Notes under the pieces: model-generated
What the model was told of the DNA's origin: nothing
The model's database searches: none
What the model saw: the letters and a program-made list of their open reading frames with translations, nothing else
Made by a program: the position numbers and the translations under genes
Assembly (NCBI GenBank): GCA_025642075.2
Contig: JAODUO010000065.1
Coordinates: 226,001 to 290,000, forward strand
From: Ridgeia piscesae
Taxonomy: Eukaryota; Annelida; Polychaeta; Sabellida; Siboglinidae
DNA: 64,000 bases
Direction: 5' to 3'
Shown: positions 1 through 13,630 of the stretch, piece after piece
Numbering within the stretch: position 1 is the first letter of the stretch
Layout: each line of letters starts with the position of its first letter

Positions 1-1100
1 TTATTATGTTCTTTTTTGAAATCAGCAATTGACCGGTCTTCATTTGCTAACCTTTATTTGTATTGCTATTGACATTAGAATGATGATAACAAAATTGTTT
101 TACCTAAAGACTATGTGCTGGTTGGCATGTTTAGGTGTTCTCACAGTTAAGATAATCAATGTTGGAGGAGAAAGTAGGTACACATGTAACAGTACTTCTC
201 CAGTCATGTTTGCACGTACAACTCACCAGTGTACCCTGAGTACATATCTTGCAAGATATACGAAGATTTTTGAATGCATACAAAAACACAAACAACATGT
301 TAAAGCTTAAAATCGGCATGTGAATATTGTTTTGTTGCAGTCATGTGTTTTAAATGTCTACGATGGACCACAATAACACTGTGCATGTTGCATGTTCGCA
401 TTTGTCAGATGTATTTTAATTAGTAAATATACTAGAACTGGACAATCTTTATTTGACATTGACAAGTACAGAAATACAAGACAATAGTATCAAAATGATA
501 TGTATGTGGGGAGATTGTAAGCTAGTAAATATGCCGCTGACGCGAGGGCCGCCCATCAACTTGTAACAATACATTATTATTACCCACAAAACGTGGTATA
601 CACATAATGTTGAAGTTTGATGTGTTGGTGGGCTAAGCGCACATGTAACAATTTGTATATATAAATAATAGGATAGAAACGATGATCACAATTTGTTTTT
701 ACACTATACATGTATGAATCATCATAAGATATACTTCTACAACCTTGATTCTGGGTAGCAAAGCAGACACCGTACGTTCACGATAAACAATACGTCATGT
801 TTGTAAATCAAGAATGACGGAAACACGGGCTGCACAACAGCGACAAAACGAAACACATTTTGTAGAGTTGCTTATAAGTATGGCCTAACTAGTTTTAATT
901 TCATCAATTTGTTAAATTGCGTTGTTGGGAGGTAGTCGCCTATAGGGGTCGTGTATTTCTACCTAAGCAGTGCAGGGTTTACGGTAATGCATGAGTAGGC
1001 CGTCTTTCATCCGCCTGAATGTCTGCGCTGACACAAAGCGGCATCGTCAACGACGATGGGGTGAACTGAGTGATCATCGGGGGTGTGTTTCCGTTGGCAG
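1..1100. other. upstream region of the RBM12-like gene
   Basis: AT-rich DNA with no recognisable gene. Short open frames here match nothing I know. A pyrimidine-rich stretch ending in CAG at 1100 could be a 3' splice site for a 5'-UTR intron just before the RBM12-like start codon. Vertebrate RBM12 has spliced 5' UTRs ahead of a single coding exon, so this is plausible but unproven. Confidence 0.4.
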
Positions 1101-1122
1101 GTAGCAGCGTGTAGTCGTCACG

Positions 1123-4100
1123 ATGTCGGTGATCATACGTCTGCAGAAGCTGCCGTGGACGGCGAACGCCATCGACATCCGGCGCTTCTTCTACGGCATG
1201 TCGATACCGGACGGCGGCGTGCACATCATCGGCGGCGAGCTCGGGGACGCGTTCATTGCCTTTAGCACGGACGAGGACGCGCGTAAGGCGATGCAACTCA
1301 CCGGCTCCCGCCTCAACGACGCGCAGGTCACGCTGCAGCTGAGCAGCAAGAGCGAGATGCAGGCCGTGATCGCCGCGGCGCGCAGCGGCATCGTACCGAA
1401 GGCGGCCGACTCGTCACTTCCGCCAGTGTCGTCATATCCGCCCGTGGATATGCCGCCCGACCCACACGGTTACAGAGACCCGCCCGCTTTCGGCCAGCCT
1501 GACCACCACGCCAGCGCAATTGGTCAGATGACAGACGGCAGGATACAGCGACCGATAGACGAACAAGCGATGTTCCGTAACTCACCCGGAATGCCCGGGA
1601 TGCCCGGCTTCATGCGTCCGCCCCCGCTACCGTTCCATCGGCCCGAGCACGAGCGCGAGATGCGAGGCCAACCCGACCGTCCGGAGTTCAGCAGACCACC
1701 GATGCCATCCGACGGCCAACGTTTCGGAGAGGAGATGGATCGACGAGACGTCGTCAACCGAGGGCCGGACCAGCATCTGTTCAACCGTCGGCCGCCGGAG
1801 AGACCAGACTTCGATCGGCGACACGGCGGTGACGCGATAATGATGGACGTGGGGGGACGCCACGCGTGGGACCGGTCCGGACCGTACCATCCGAGTAAAG
1901 GCGATAGGGCCGCCGAACACGGGAAAGACGTATTCATACCCGACACCGGCGGTAAACCGCGCCACGACGTGCCCAGCATCGGCCCCGGTGATAAGTCGGG
2001 CTACGGTGGCGGGCCTCGGGCATTGGACCGAAATTGTTTTCCCGGGCCTTCAGAGAGACATTAGTTACGACAGAATCGATCCGGGTAAACCATCTATCCC
2101 CGCGCCAAACAGACGCGACTCGCCGCGTGTTGGCAACGACCCTGGACCGGGGAGAGACCCGAGTGGATTCATGAAAGACACTGCGAGATTTCCCGAAACT
2201 CCCTCCGTTCTCGATACGGATGGTAGAACACAGACGAGAGGTGCGCGCCCCGAGCAGGGCGGTGAGTTTGGCCGACAGATGCCCATGAACGACGCCGCTT
2301 TGTCGAGATTTGGTCGAGGGGAAGGAATGCGTCACGAAGACAGACCATTTGACGCGCACGGCAGAGAACCGCTTATGCCTGGCTCGCGGTTACCGATGAA
2401 CCAGTCGAGAAACGCATTCTCGTATGGGATGAGTATCCCTCCTGGTCCGGGGGGCATGGAAGAGGAGCCGTTGGACCGCGAGCGTGGTCGGCAAGCGCCT
2501 GGAATCAACAAAGATGTTTCGTTTCCTGCCGGGCCGGGTCACATGATGCAAGGTCCGCCTGGGAGCAACAGCTCCAAGAGGATGGGGTTGGGAATGGAAT
2601 TCGACGGGATGTCACGAGACATGCCACAACAACCCGGTATGCCGCCCAGGGAGCCGATGGGATTTGGCCGAGGAAGAACGGCAGAGCCTCTTGGCTTTGG
2701 CCGAGGACGAGCGGGAGACGAAATACCCCCGAAGGACGGAGAGCGGAACATGTTCGAACGCGACATGCGCGGCGCGAGAAGCGGCCCCGGGTTTGACCGA
2801 GGCGGTCCACACAAAGACGGTATCCAACCTGGCGCTGGAACGGCCGGGAGGGTCCCCGAGCTCGGCAGGAACGTACCGCCGCTGGGCGCAGAAATGATGA
2901 CTGGATTTCCCAAAGGTTCGCCTCAAGCCGGCCGAGGAAGGCTTCCGATGACTGCTGAAGGAGGACACGGCGTCGGAAGAGGAGGCCCAATGCGAGATTT
3001 AGGACGACCGGACATTGTTTCAGGATACTCCAATGCCTGACATAGAGATGGGAGGCATGGGCAGAGGAGGGCCTCCTCCTCCTCAGAGAGATGGTGGTTT
3101 CAACAGGGGTGGCATGCCGAGAGAGAGCGATGTACCCGACTTCGGCAGAGGTGGCATGCCACGAGACGCCGACATGCCAGGATTTGGCAGGGGCGGACCG
3201 GGTAGAGATAACAAGCCAGCCTTCGGAAGGTGGGGATCTTCTGAAGATGCTGTCCAGTCTAAAGACAGGGTTCCGTTTGACATTGAGAGGCCTGGATTTC
3301 GACAAGGGGGACCGCCGAGTGATATGGGACGGCAAGGGTTCGGGCGAGTTGGCGCCCTGATGGACATACCAGGTGGTCCTCTGCGGGACGTAGAAAGACC
3401 GGGCTTTGGCCGGAGTGGACATCCGATGGATCTAGACAGTCGTGCCAGAGACGTCGAGAGGCCAGGCATAGACAGGGGACTTATGGGTGCCGACAAGCAG
3501 GGTTTCGGAAGAGGCGGACCACGTGCAGATGTAGGCGGTCCTGGCGACGGTGCGCCCGGGTTTGGCAGAAGGGGACTTCGTATGGACATCGACGGCCCGT
3601 CTGGATATGCGGACGGACCAGGGTTCCAGAGAATGGGAGACGACGGCCAACCGATAGACTCTGATCAGTCGAGAATGGGCGACGGCCGGCCGCCAATGGA
3701 CATGGATCTGTCGGGATTCGTAATGGGCGGACCGCAGCAGGAGAACGACCGACACGGCTTCGGCCAGAGCCGACACGATGGAGACAGCGACGGCAGACGG
3801 TTCAACGACAGCCTAGACGGGCCGCAGGACGGCACAAGACCGGGCAGACCAGACGGCGACCAATTCGGCATGCACCGAAACGAGCCGTGGGACAGGGCGC
3901 GACGCAACGAGCCACAGTTCCGCCGAGACGACGGACAGCGACGCGACGAGCCGATGCGACTGGGACCTGACCGCGACGGCCGCCAGCCGCGCCAGAACAT
4001 GCGGCCTCCGATGAAACCGGGTCTTCTCGGCGACGCGCCCGGTGACGTCAAAGTCAACAATCCCCGCGGTGGCAACGATAATCCGCCATCGATCCCGAAC

Positions 4101-5732
4101 CTGTTCGACGAGCCGCTGATCGAGGGATGGCACCCCGGTGTTGGTGGCGGCGGCGGAGGCCATCCTGGTGCCGGCGACGACAGGGCGAGACGTCGAGGCA
4201 GCGGGCGGATGGAGCGCGACTACGACCGGCGGGAGGCGAGTCCGCGCAGCCACGATGACGAGTTGCGGCGTCACGACCGGAAGCGGTCACGTGGCGGCGG
4301 CGATGCCGACGTCTGCTTCGTGCACGTAAGCGGCCTTCCGCGCATCATGAACTATCGCGACATCCGTCGGCTGTTCCGCGGCAGCGACATCCCGCGCGAC
4401 GGCCTGAAGGTGACGAACGATCGGCGCGGCCAGCGCATCGGCGAGTGCTTCATCCACTTCTTCGCGCCGAGCCACGCTGAGGCGGCGCTGCGGCGCGACG
4501 GCGCCAACGTCGACGGCCGCACGATACGCGTGCGTCCGTGCAGCGAGTACGACTTCGACCGGGCCGTCGACTCGTACACGCCTGGCACCGACGATCACGG
4601 CTCGCGGTCGTCCGCCAAGCGGCCGCGGTCGCGCTCGCCGGGCGCTCGTCAGCACGGCGACTCGGACGTGTCCGACACGTACCTGGCCGTGAAGAACCTG
4701 CCGCACAAGGCGACGAAGGCCGACCTGAAGAAGTTCTTCGGCGGACTGCGGCTCGTCGACGACAGCGTGCACATCGAGAACCACAAGGAGACGTCAACCG
4801 CCTACGTGCAGCTGGCGAGTCGGCGCGACTACCCTGCGGCGCTCGACCTACACAAGCATACGCTCAACTCGCGCGCCATCGATATATTCCCGATTAGCGC
4901 CCGGGAGTTCCAGTCGCAGGTCGCCCTGCTGAAGGGCATCGAGGCGGAGAACGCCGACGACACGACGCCGAAGAACGCCGCGAAGCCCGACTCGGAGAAG
5001 ACCGCCAACGGCATCGCCCGTCCGGCCGCCGAGCAGCAGCGGAAGTCGACCGCACCCACCAAGCAGCCGCCTACGTCAGTGACGCACACGACGTGCGTCA
5101 AGATGAACGGTCTGCCGAGCTCGGCGAACGGCGCGATGGTGAAGGAGTTCTTCGCCGGCCTGCAGCTGGCGACACGCGGCATCAACATCATCTACAACCC
5201 GGACCAGACGGCGACGGGCGTCGCCTTCGTCGAGTTCGCGAGCGCCGTCGACTGCGAGAAGGCGCTCGGCAAGAACCGAACGAGCATGGGCGACAGCCGC
5301 TGCGTGTCGGTCGCGCCGATCGACACGAACGAGATGCAGATGCAGATGGCCGTCGAGAAGGCGCGCATCCGGGTGCCACTTCCGGTTCCGGATGAGAAGA
5401 AGCCGGCACCGCCGCCGCTGTCGTCGATTCCGCCGCCTCTGGGCATGCCCGAACAACAGCAGCAGCCGCCGCCGCAGCAACAGCCGCAACAGCGACCGGC
5501 GTTCGGGGTGCTCATACGGAACACGCCGTTCCGCATTACCGAAGTGGAGTTGCACGCCTTCTTCCAGTGCTGCCGACCCATCCCTGGCTCCGTGAAGATC
5601 CAGCGCGCGCCGAACGGCAAGCCGACCGGGGACTCGATGATCGCCTTCCACAACCCGATGGACGCCCGTCGCGCCGTCGCCGAACTCAACGGGCGCTTCC
5701 TGATGGGCAGAGCCCTGATGCTGTCACTGTGA
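1123..5732 (+). CDS. RBM12: RBM12/RBM12B-like RNA-binding protein, five RRMs, intronless, frame broken twice
   Basis: Nuclear RNA-binding protein of the RBM12/RBM12B family. The reading starts in frame 1 (ATG 1123), continues in frame 2 from about 1988-2061, then in frame 3 from about 3012-3023 to the stop at 5730-5732. The conceptual product is about 1,530 residues, longer than the roughly 930-1,000 of the human paralogues. RRM1 is at the very N-terminus (residues 1-85) with the family signature IPDGGVHIIGGELGDAFIAF. A long Gly/Arg/Pro/Asp-rich linker with many GFGRGG-type motifs follows. Four more RRMs lie at about nt 4303-4570 (ADVCFVHVSGLP), 4675-4930 (LAVKNLP), 5090-5370 (CVKMNGLP) and 5507-5729 (FGVLIRNTPF). 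A Gln/Pro-rich stretch precedes the last RRM. Coding on both sides of each shift is convincing, so two one-base sequence or assembly errors are likelier than introns or a pseudogene. RBM12 and RBM12B cannot be separated from sequence alone; the adjacent CIBAR gene favours an ancestral RBM12B-like locus. Confidence 0.9.
1988..2064 (+). other. first frame shift in the RBM12-like gene (frame 1 to frame 2)
   Basis: Frame 1 runs to a TAG at 2062-2064. Frame 2 is open across this interval and carries the same Arg/Gly/Pro/Asp-rich composition onward. The shift equals one extra base or two missing bases somewhere in 1988-2061, which contains short homopolymers (TTTT, CCC, GGG). Confidence 0.75.
2640..3770 (+). 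repeat. degenerate GFGRGG-type coding repeats in RBM12-like linker
   Basis: The linker repeatedly encodes Gly-Phe-Gly-Arg-Gly-Gly motifs separated by Met-Pro-Arg-Asp or similar, in irregular units of about 12-20 residues. Examples are FGRGRTAEPLGFGRGR near 2670-2710 and PDFGRGGMPRDADMPGFGRG near 3138-3195. RGG/FG motifs are typical of RNA-binding, phase-separating segments. The repeats cross the second frame shift. Confidence 0.7.
3008..3040 (+). other. second frame shift in the RBM12-like gene (frame 2 to frame 3)
   Basis: Frame 2 stops at TGA 3038-3040. Frame 3 is open from just before 3015 and resumes with the same repeat style. One extra base, or two missing, near the GACATTGTTTC stretch would rejoin them. 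A 52-bp GT-AG intron (2972-3023) would also restore frame, but its donor GTCGGA is poor and it would delete repeat-like coding sequence. Confidence 0.7.
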
Positions 5733-5868
5733 GGGGCCGTGGCCGCGCAGACAGACGGTTGGACGCGGTTGCAGGTGTGTGGATTACGTTGGCAAAACTG
5801 CGCTGCTTGTCCGGTTGTCGAATGTAGCAGAAAATGAAATTTAAACAACCATGTTTTGAAAACACATA

Positions 5869-5970
5869 CACGCACGCGCGCACACACACACACATGCACG
5901 CACACACACACATACACGCGCGCGCGCACGCACACGCACACGCACACGCACACGCACACACACACACACA
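5869..5970. repeat. CA/CG-rich microsatellite
   Basis: Mixed (CA)n with GCAC and GCGC interruptions, in the inferred 3' UTR. It is the left arm of a potential foldback with 6039-6165. Confidence 0.9.
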
Positions 5971-6038
5971 TGTTTCACTGCGCAATTATATTTATTCTTG
6001 TTATAATGCGTTTTTCTACACGGTTACACATGAACATG

Positions 6039-6059
6039 CGTGTTGTGTGTGTGTGTGTG

Positions 6060-6104
<45 letters not shown>

Positions 6105-6170
6105 CGGGAGCGTGCGTGTGAGCGTGCGTGTGCGTGCGTGTGAGCGTGCGTATGTGTATGTGTGTATACA
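6039..6170. repeat. GT-rich microsatellite
   Basis: (GT)n with one TT interruption, grading into GCGTGTGA-type units. It is complementary to the CA arm about 70 bases upstream. Confidence 0.9.
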
Positions 6171-6217
6171 TACCCTCAAGCATACACGCTTGAGAGAACG
6201 TTTCTTATTTCAATAAA

Positions 6218-9036
<2,819 letters not shown>

Positions 9037-9241
9037 CGTATGCGAGCCATTGTGTAACAGTTAATCAATCATCATTATATGGGGAAATTTGTTGACATCC
9101 ACCTAATAAATATAGAACAAAACAGGCCACTCTTAGGACACGCATGAAACGACGCAATCGCATACGACATTCTGTCTACACCAGTGACCAGTGCAATCAC
9201 ATCGTATGCGACGGCATCTCATTCTCACGTGGTGGTGTCGC

Positions 9242-9703
9242 GCTTACATTTTTTTCCGGGCGTTATAAACTATCCGGGTGACGTTTCTGCGCATGCGCGA
9301 TAAACGTAAACCCATTAATGTGCACCGAAACGCAAAGCATTTATCATATAAATATCACAGGCTGTTCGTTAACGCTCCTATGGTGATTACTGTGAAGAAT
9401 TGCTCAAAATTTCGTTAAATACGTTAAAATAGTACGTGTGTTTAATCACTGTCACGGATTATGGCGCACTACTGTCACGTGATATACGCTTGCTATCAAA
9501 ATATGCCTCAAAACTTGTTTGCCTCGTGTTAATTTGCGACAAATAGCATTGCTGAAAGGTTATATACGTCATTATGAACAGCCCGTTGTATTTATACCAT
9601 AAATGCTTTGCGTTTTGCTGCATTTTGATGATTTTATATTTATCGCGCATGTGCAGAAACGTCACCCGGATAGTTTATAACGCCCGGAAAAATGTAAACG
9701 CTA
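9242..9703. mobile_element. palindromic MITE-like element with long terminal inverted repeats
   Basis: Sequence from 9242 to about 9380 is matched in reverse complement by about 9570 to 9703. The best block is TCCGGGCGTTATAAACTATC (9256-9275) against 9669-9688. Similarity is high for the outer 60 bases and decays inward (TGCGCATGCGCGATAAA versus TGCACATGCGCGATAAA). The element is about 460 bp, has no coding frame, and shows no clear target-site duplication. This is typical of a non-autonomous DNA transposon or foldback element. Confidence 0.75.
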
Positions 9704-10492
9704 CAGCGGCATTGCTTTGTATAAACCCGTTTTTTTATTGATAGATCGTCTAAAACCGCAAATCAAATATCAAATTTATAGTAACTCTGTATAATACATA
9801 CAAATCTAGTCAAGTCAAATAGGGCATGTAAGTCTCGCGCGCGAAAACGAGGCTGGGAGCAGTTGGGGGCAGGAAGTCCATATTCTCCATGTTAACGTCA
9901 TAATAGGATTATTACAAGCAGAAACAATGCAACACTTTGCCGGTGACAATGATCACGGAAATCATGAATTTTAATCGATTATTATGGTGGTTGCCATAGC
10001 ATTAGCGGCGAGTACTGGTGTTTGGCGATCTTGACTAATAATGAAGAGTGCCATTTTTCGCGCAGTACAACCTGTTTGGGGCAAACGTATACATGTGTTA
10101 TGATTATGTGCATTTAGACAACTTGTCAGATATAAGTGCTTATCGAAACCGCAACGTACAGCAATGTAAAATGAAAATCCCGTAAAAGACACATACGGCC
10201 TAAAATCGTGTCTATTATAAATTATGCACTACATAAATCGCTATATGTCTATGATAGTGTGGTAAACTCAATATTAAATCGGACATTTAAGATCAGAAAG
10301 GTATAACACAAGATATTAATTACCTGATTTTCCTAGTATTCACCAGTCGGAAGCTATAACTGTCACCCATCGTTAGAATATTATTCTTGTGTCCAATTAG
10401 CTCCAGTCGCGCGGAGTCTCGCCATGTATCGTGACCCACTTACAGGCCCTATAACATTATAATAACGTAAAGAGAACAATAAGTAAAGCACA
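9704..10492. other. intergenic DNA without recognised features
   Basis: AT-rich sequence; I see no gene, structured RNA or repeat array. Confidence 0.45.
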
Positions 10493-10581
10493 TGATATAT
10501 TATATTATATTATATTATATTATATTATATTATATTATATTATATTATATTATATTATATTATATTATATTATATTATATT
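10493..10581. repeat. (ATATT)n pentanucleotide microsatellite
   Basis: About 17 near-perfect copies of a five-base TATAT unit in an uninterrupted tract. Confidence 0.95.
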
Positions 10582-10693
10582 TCTTATCACACAGTCTGCG
10601 TACATACGTAATCAAATGCTTGTAATGTCTGAATTCACCGGCCAGCAGATGTTGGATGTAATAGAGGAGTCAGTGCAACGCGAATTAGGTTTC

Positions 10694-10727
10694 AGCCAAT
10701 CAGATACGAGCGAGTGAGGTGACGTAA
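10694..10727 (+). promoter_or_regulatory. CCAAT box and CRE-like motif pair
   Basis: AGCCAATCAG (10694-10703) and TGACGTAA (10720-10727) lie 16 bases apart in a locally GC-richer stretch, a typical proximal-promoter combination. No linked first exon is identified. It is 2.9 kb upstream of the CIBAR start codon, so assignment is speculative. Confidence 0.25.
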
Positions 10728-11562
10728 TGCCACATATACAATTATTAGTTTGACGTTCGGTTGGCAAGCGACGCAGACGTTAAAGTTAAACGCGGGCGCA
10801 ACTTTAGCGTGTCGTCGCAAGTATTGGTCCTCGAGCTTGAATATTAGCAGAAACTGCTGAGCGCGATAGTCCAACAGCTGATTGGGAAGATGTCTACTAG
10901 AAGTGAATGAGCACTGGCAGCAACACATAGCCATAGGCATACACATTCTGGACACAAGAATAATGTTCTAAGCAACTGAACTTGCCGTATCGTCGCTGCA
11001 TGTCTTCACGCCATCAAGCTTGTTGCTGCCATGTTTAACACCAATTTCGTAACACGATTCATGTTGGGTGACTTTGCAATCTGACCAGGAAGGATTAGGT
11101 GATGCCATGCATAAACTCTATTATAAACACAAACGCTACAAATAATTCATACAATTAAAGATAGGATGCTATCCTTGACCAGTGGCGCCAGCCGACGAGA
11201 CCAGACCGTGGTATCTAAATTTATGGCGCCGGGGCGCCGAAACATTTTTTTGCGACACTCCCCCTCGCCCCTCATCCCAGGTGGTTATCAAAATTAATTT
11301 CGTTCTTACTTCAGCGAAATAAACGCATTAAAATTTGAATAAGGAAGAAGGAAGGGAGTCAATTTCGGGCACTTGGAGTGTACGTTGTTTTTCGGCGACT
11401 TTCATTGTTCATGCATCTTCACGCTCTCTGTAATTCTCGATGTGCCCATATAATTACACTAGGTTCTGGTTCGATCTGAAGACTATTATGGCCTTAAATT
11501 GGCGGGGAATTAATATATTCGATTTATTATAAATAAATATATACATATATAGAATATCTATA

Positions 11563-11660
11563 CGCACGCACGCACGCACGCACGCACGCACACACACCCA
11601 CACCCGCACACACCCGCACACACCCGCACACACCCGCACACACCCGCACACCGCACACAC
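11563..11660. repeat. (CGCA)n and CACACACCCG decamer repeat
   Basis: About eight CGCA units are followed by about five copies of a ten-base CACACACCCG unit. It sits at the left edge of a larger CA-rich region. Confidence 0.9.
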
Positions 11661-11671
11661 CTGCGTACCAT

Positions 11672-11915
11672 GATCCGAAATCTGGAACACGACGACAAAC
11701 ACCGATAGAACCTACACCGACACACATCCGGCACACACGTTTTCTCATGGCCACCTGCCAATCGCCACATATGATATATACTTTACAAATCTGAGACTTA
11801 ATTGACATAATGATCACAGCCGATCAAATGACATGAGTACACGCACAACAGAAGTTTTTTACACAGACACAGTACACGTCACCGTATCACGCCTACACGA
11901 TATACTACTATCCAA
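11672..11915. repeat. left copy of a tandem duplication flanking a CA expansion
   Basis: This stretch matches 12862-13190 in order: GAAATCTGGAACA, GATAGAACC, CATATGATATATACTTTACA, GCCTACACGAT and CCACTATCCA-like blocks recur in both. This copy is shorter and more CA-rich than the right one, as if partly overwritten by simple repeat. Confidence 0.65.
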
Positions 11916-12843
<928 letters not shown>

Positions 12844-12861
12844 CTATAATATTGCGTACGC

Positions 12862-13190
12862 ATGATCGGGAAATCTGGAACATTGGTGCTGATCGACAAA
12901 AACGCGATAGAACCTTACAGCCGAGATATAAATTGGGTGGAGCACTGTTTTCGTCATTGGCCCTCTTGTCCCATATTTGTCTGTCCTACATATGATATAT
13001 ACTTTACAAAATCTGAATTATATCCTGATTATAATGTCCATCGTCACAGGCGGATTCAAATGGCCTGGAGGCACGTGCGTGTCCAGACCTTCGGAATGTG
13101 TTTGTTTTCCTATAGCGATTTTAATGTACGTGTCCCGTTATGTGCTCGCCTACACGATTTATTTTACTATATTTCCAAGATGCCACTATC
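12862..13190. repeat. right copy of the tandem duplication flanking the CA expansion
   Basis: Better preserved partner of 11672-11915. A 121-codon open frame on the + strand overlaps it (12862-13227) but has no recognisable domain. The partner copy does not keep the frame. Confidence 0.6.
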
Positions 13191-13630
13191 CAGCAGCGCG
13201 ACGCGACGGCAGCATGACAGGGCGTGACAAGGGAGTCGACGTTATGTGATAATAAAGTGGCGCCCTCGTGTGGCTATATGTTCTGCCATGGGTCTCGTTG
13301 AAAAGGACAATAGATATAATGCTTTAAAATCGACTTAGCCTCTGTAAAACATCAATAGAAATAGAAATACGAATAACGGACAAACTCCATACATTTTGTT
13401 ATAATCGTGTCGACAGTATGATGATCTACGTTAAAGACGAGTTCACCAATTGAAAAAAATGTACCCGTTGTCATCTAGAACAAAACACACAGTGTTCAAA
13501 CGCCAACTTGTCCGTGGCGACACCTGCGAAAAGAATCGATTTTGTTAATCTGTCAGTGTCAGTTAACCTGTTCGGTCTATAGAAGGATCGCTGTATTTGC
13601 GTAGTTTTTCGTGGGAAGTTCACAGGAAAC

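Larger units (their letters stand above)
5733..6217 (+). promoter_or_regulatory. 3' UTR of the RBM12-like gene with AATAAA poly(A) signal
   Basis: The region after the stop codon holds a CA-rich arm, a short spacer and a GT-rich arm, then AATAAA at 6212-6217. This is the first canonical poly(A) signal after the stop, so I infer a 3' UTR of about 500 bases. Confidence 0.55.

Noticed and set aside
2972..3023. 52-bp intron that would repair the second RBM12-like frame shift
   Set aside because: The donor is weak and the removed sequence encodes the same repeat motif as its surroundings, so a single-base error is likelier.
2505..3422. 305-codon antisense frame across the RBM12-like linker
   Set aside because: It mirrors GC-rich, Gly/Arg-biased codons of the sense gene and crosses its second frame shift; no domain is seen.
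5076..5651. 191-codon antisense frame across RRM4 and RRM5 of the RBM12-like gene
   Set aside because: Arg/Leu-rich shadow of well-conserved sense coding sequence.
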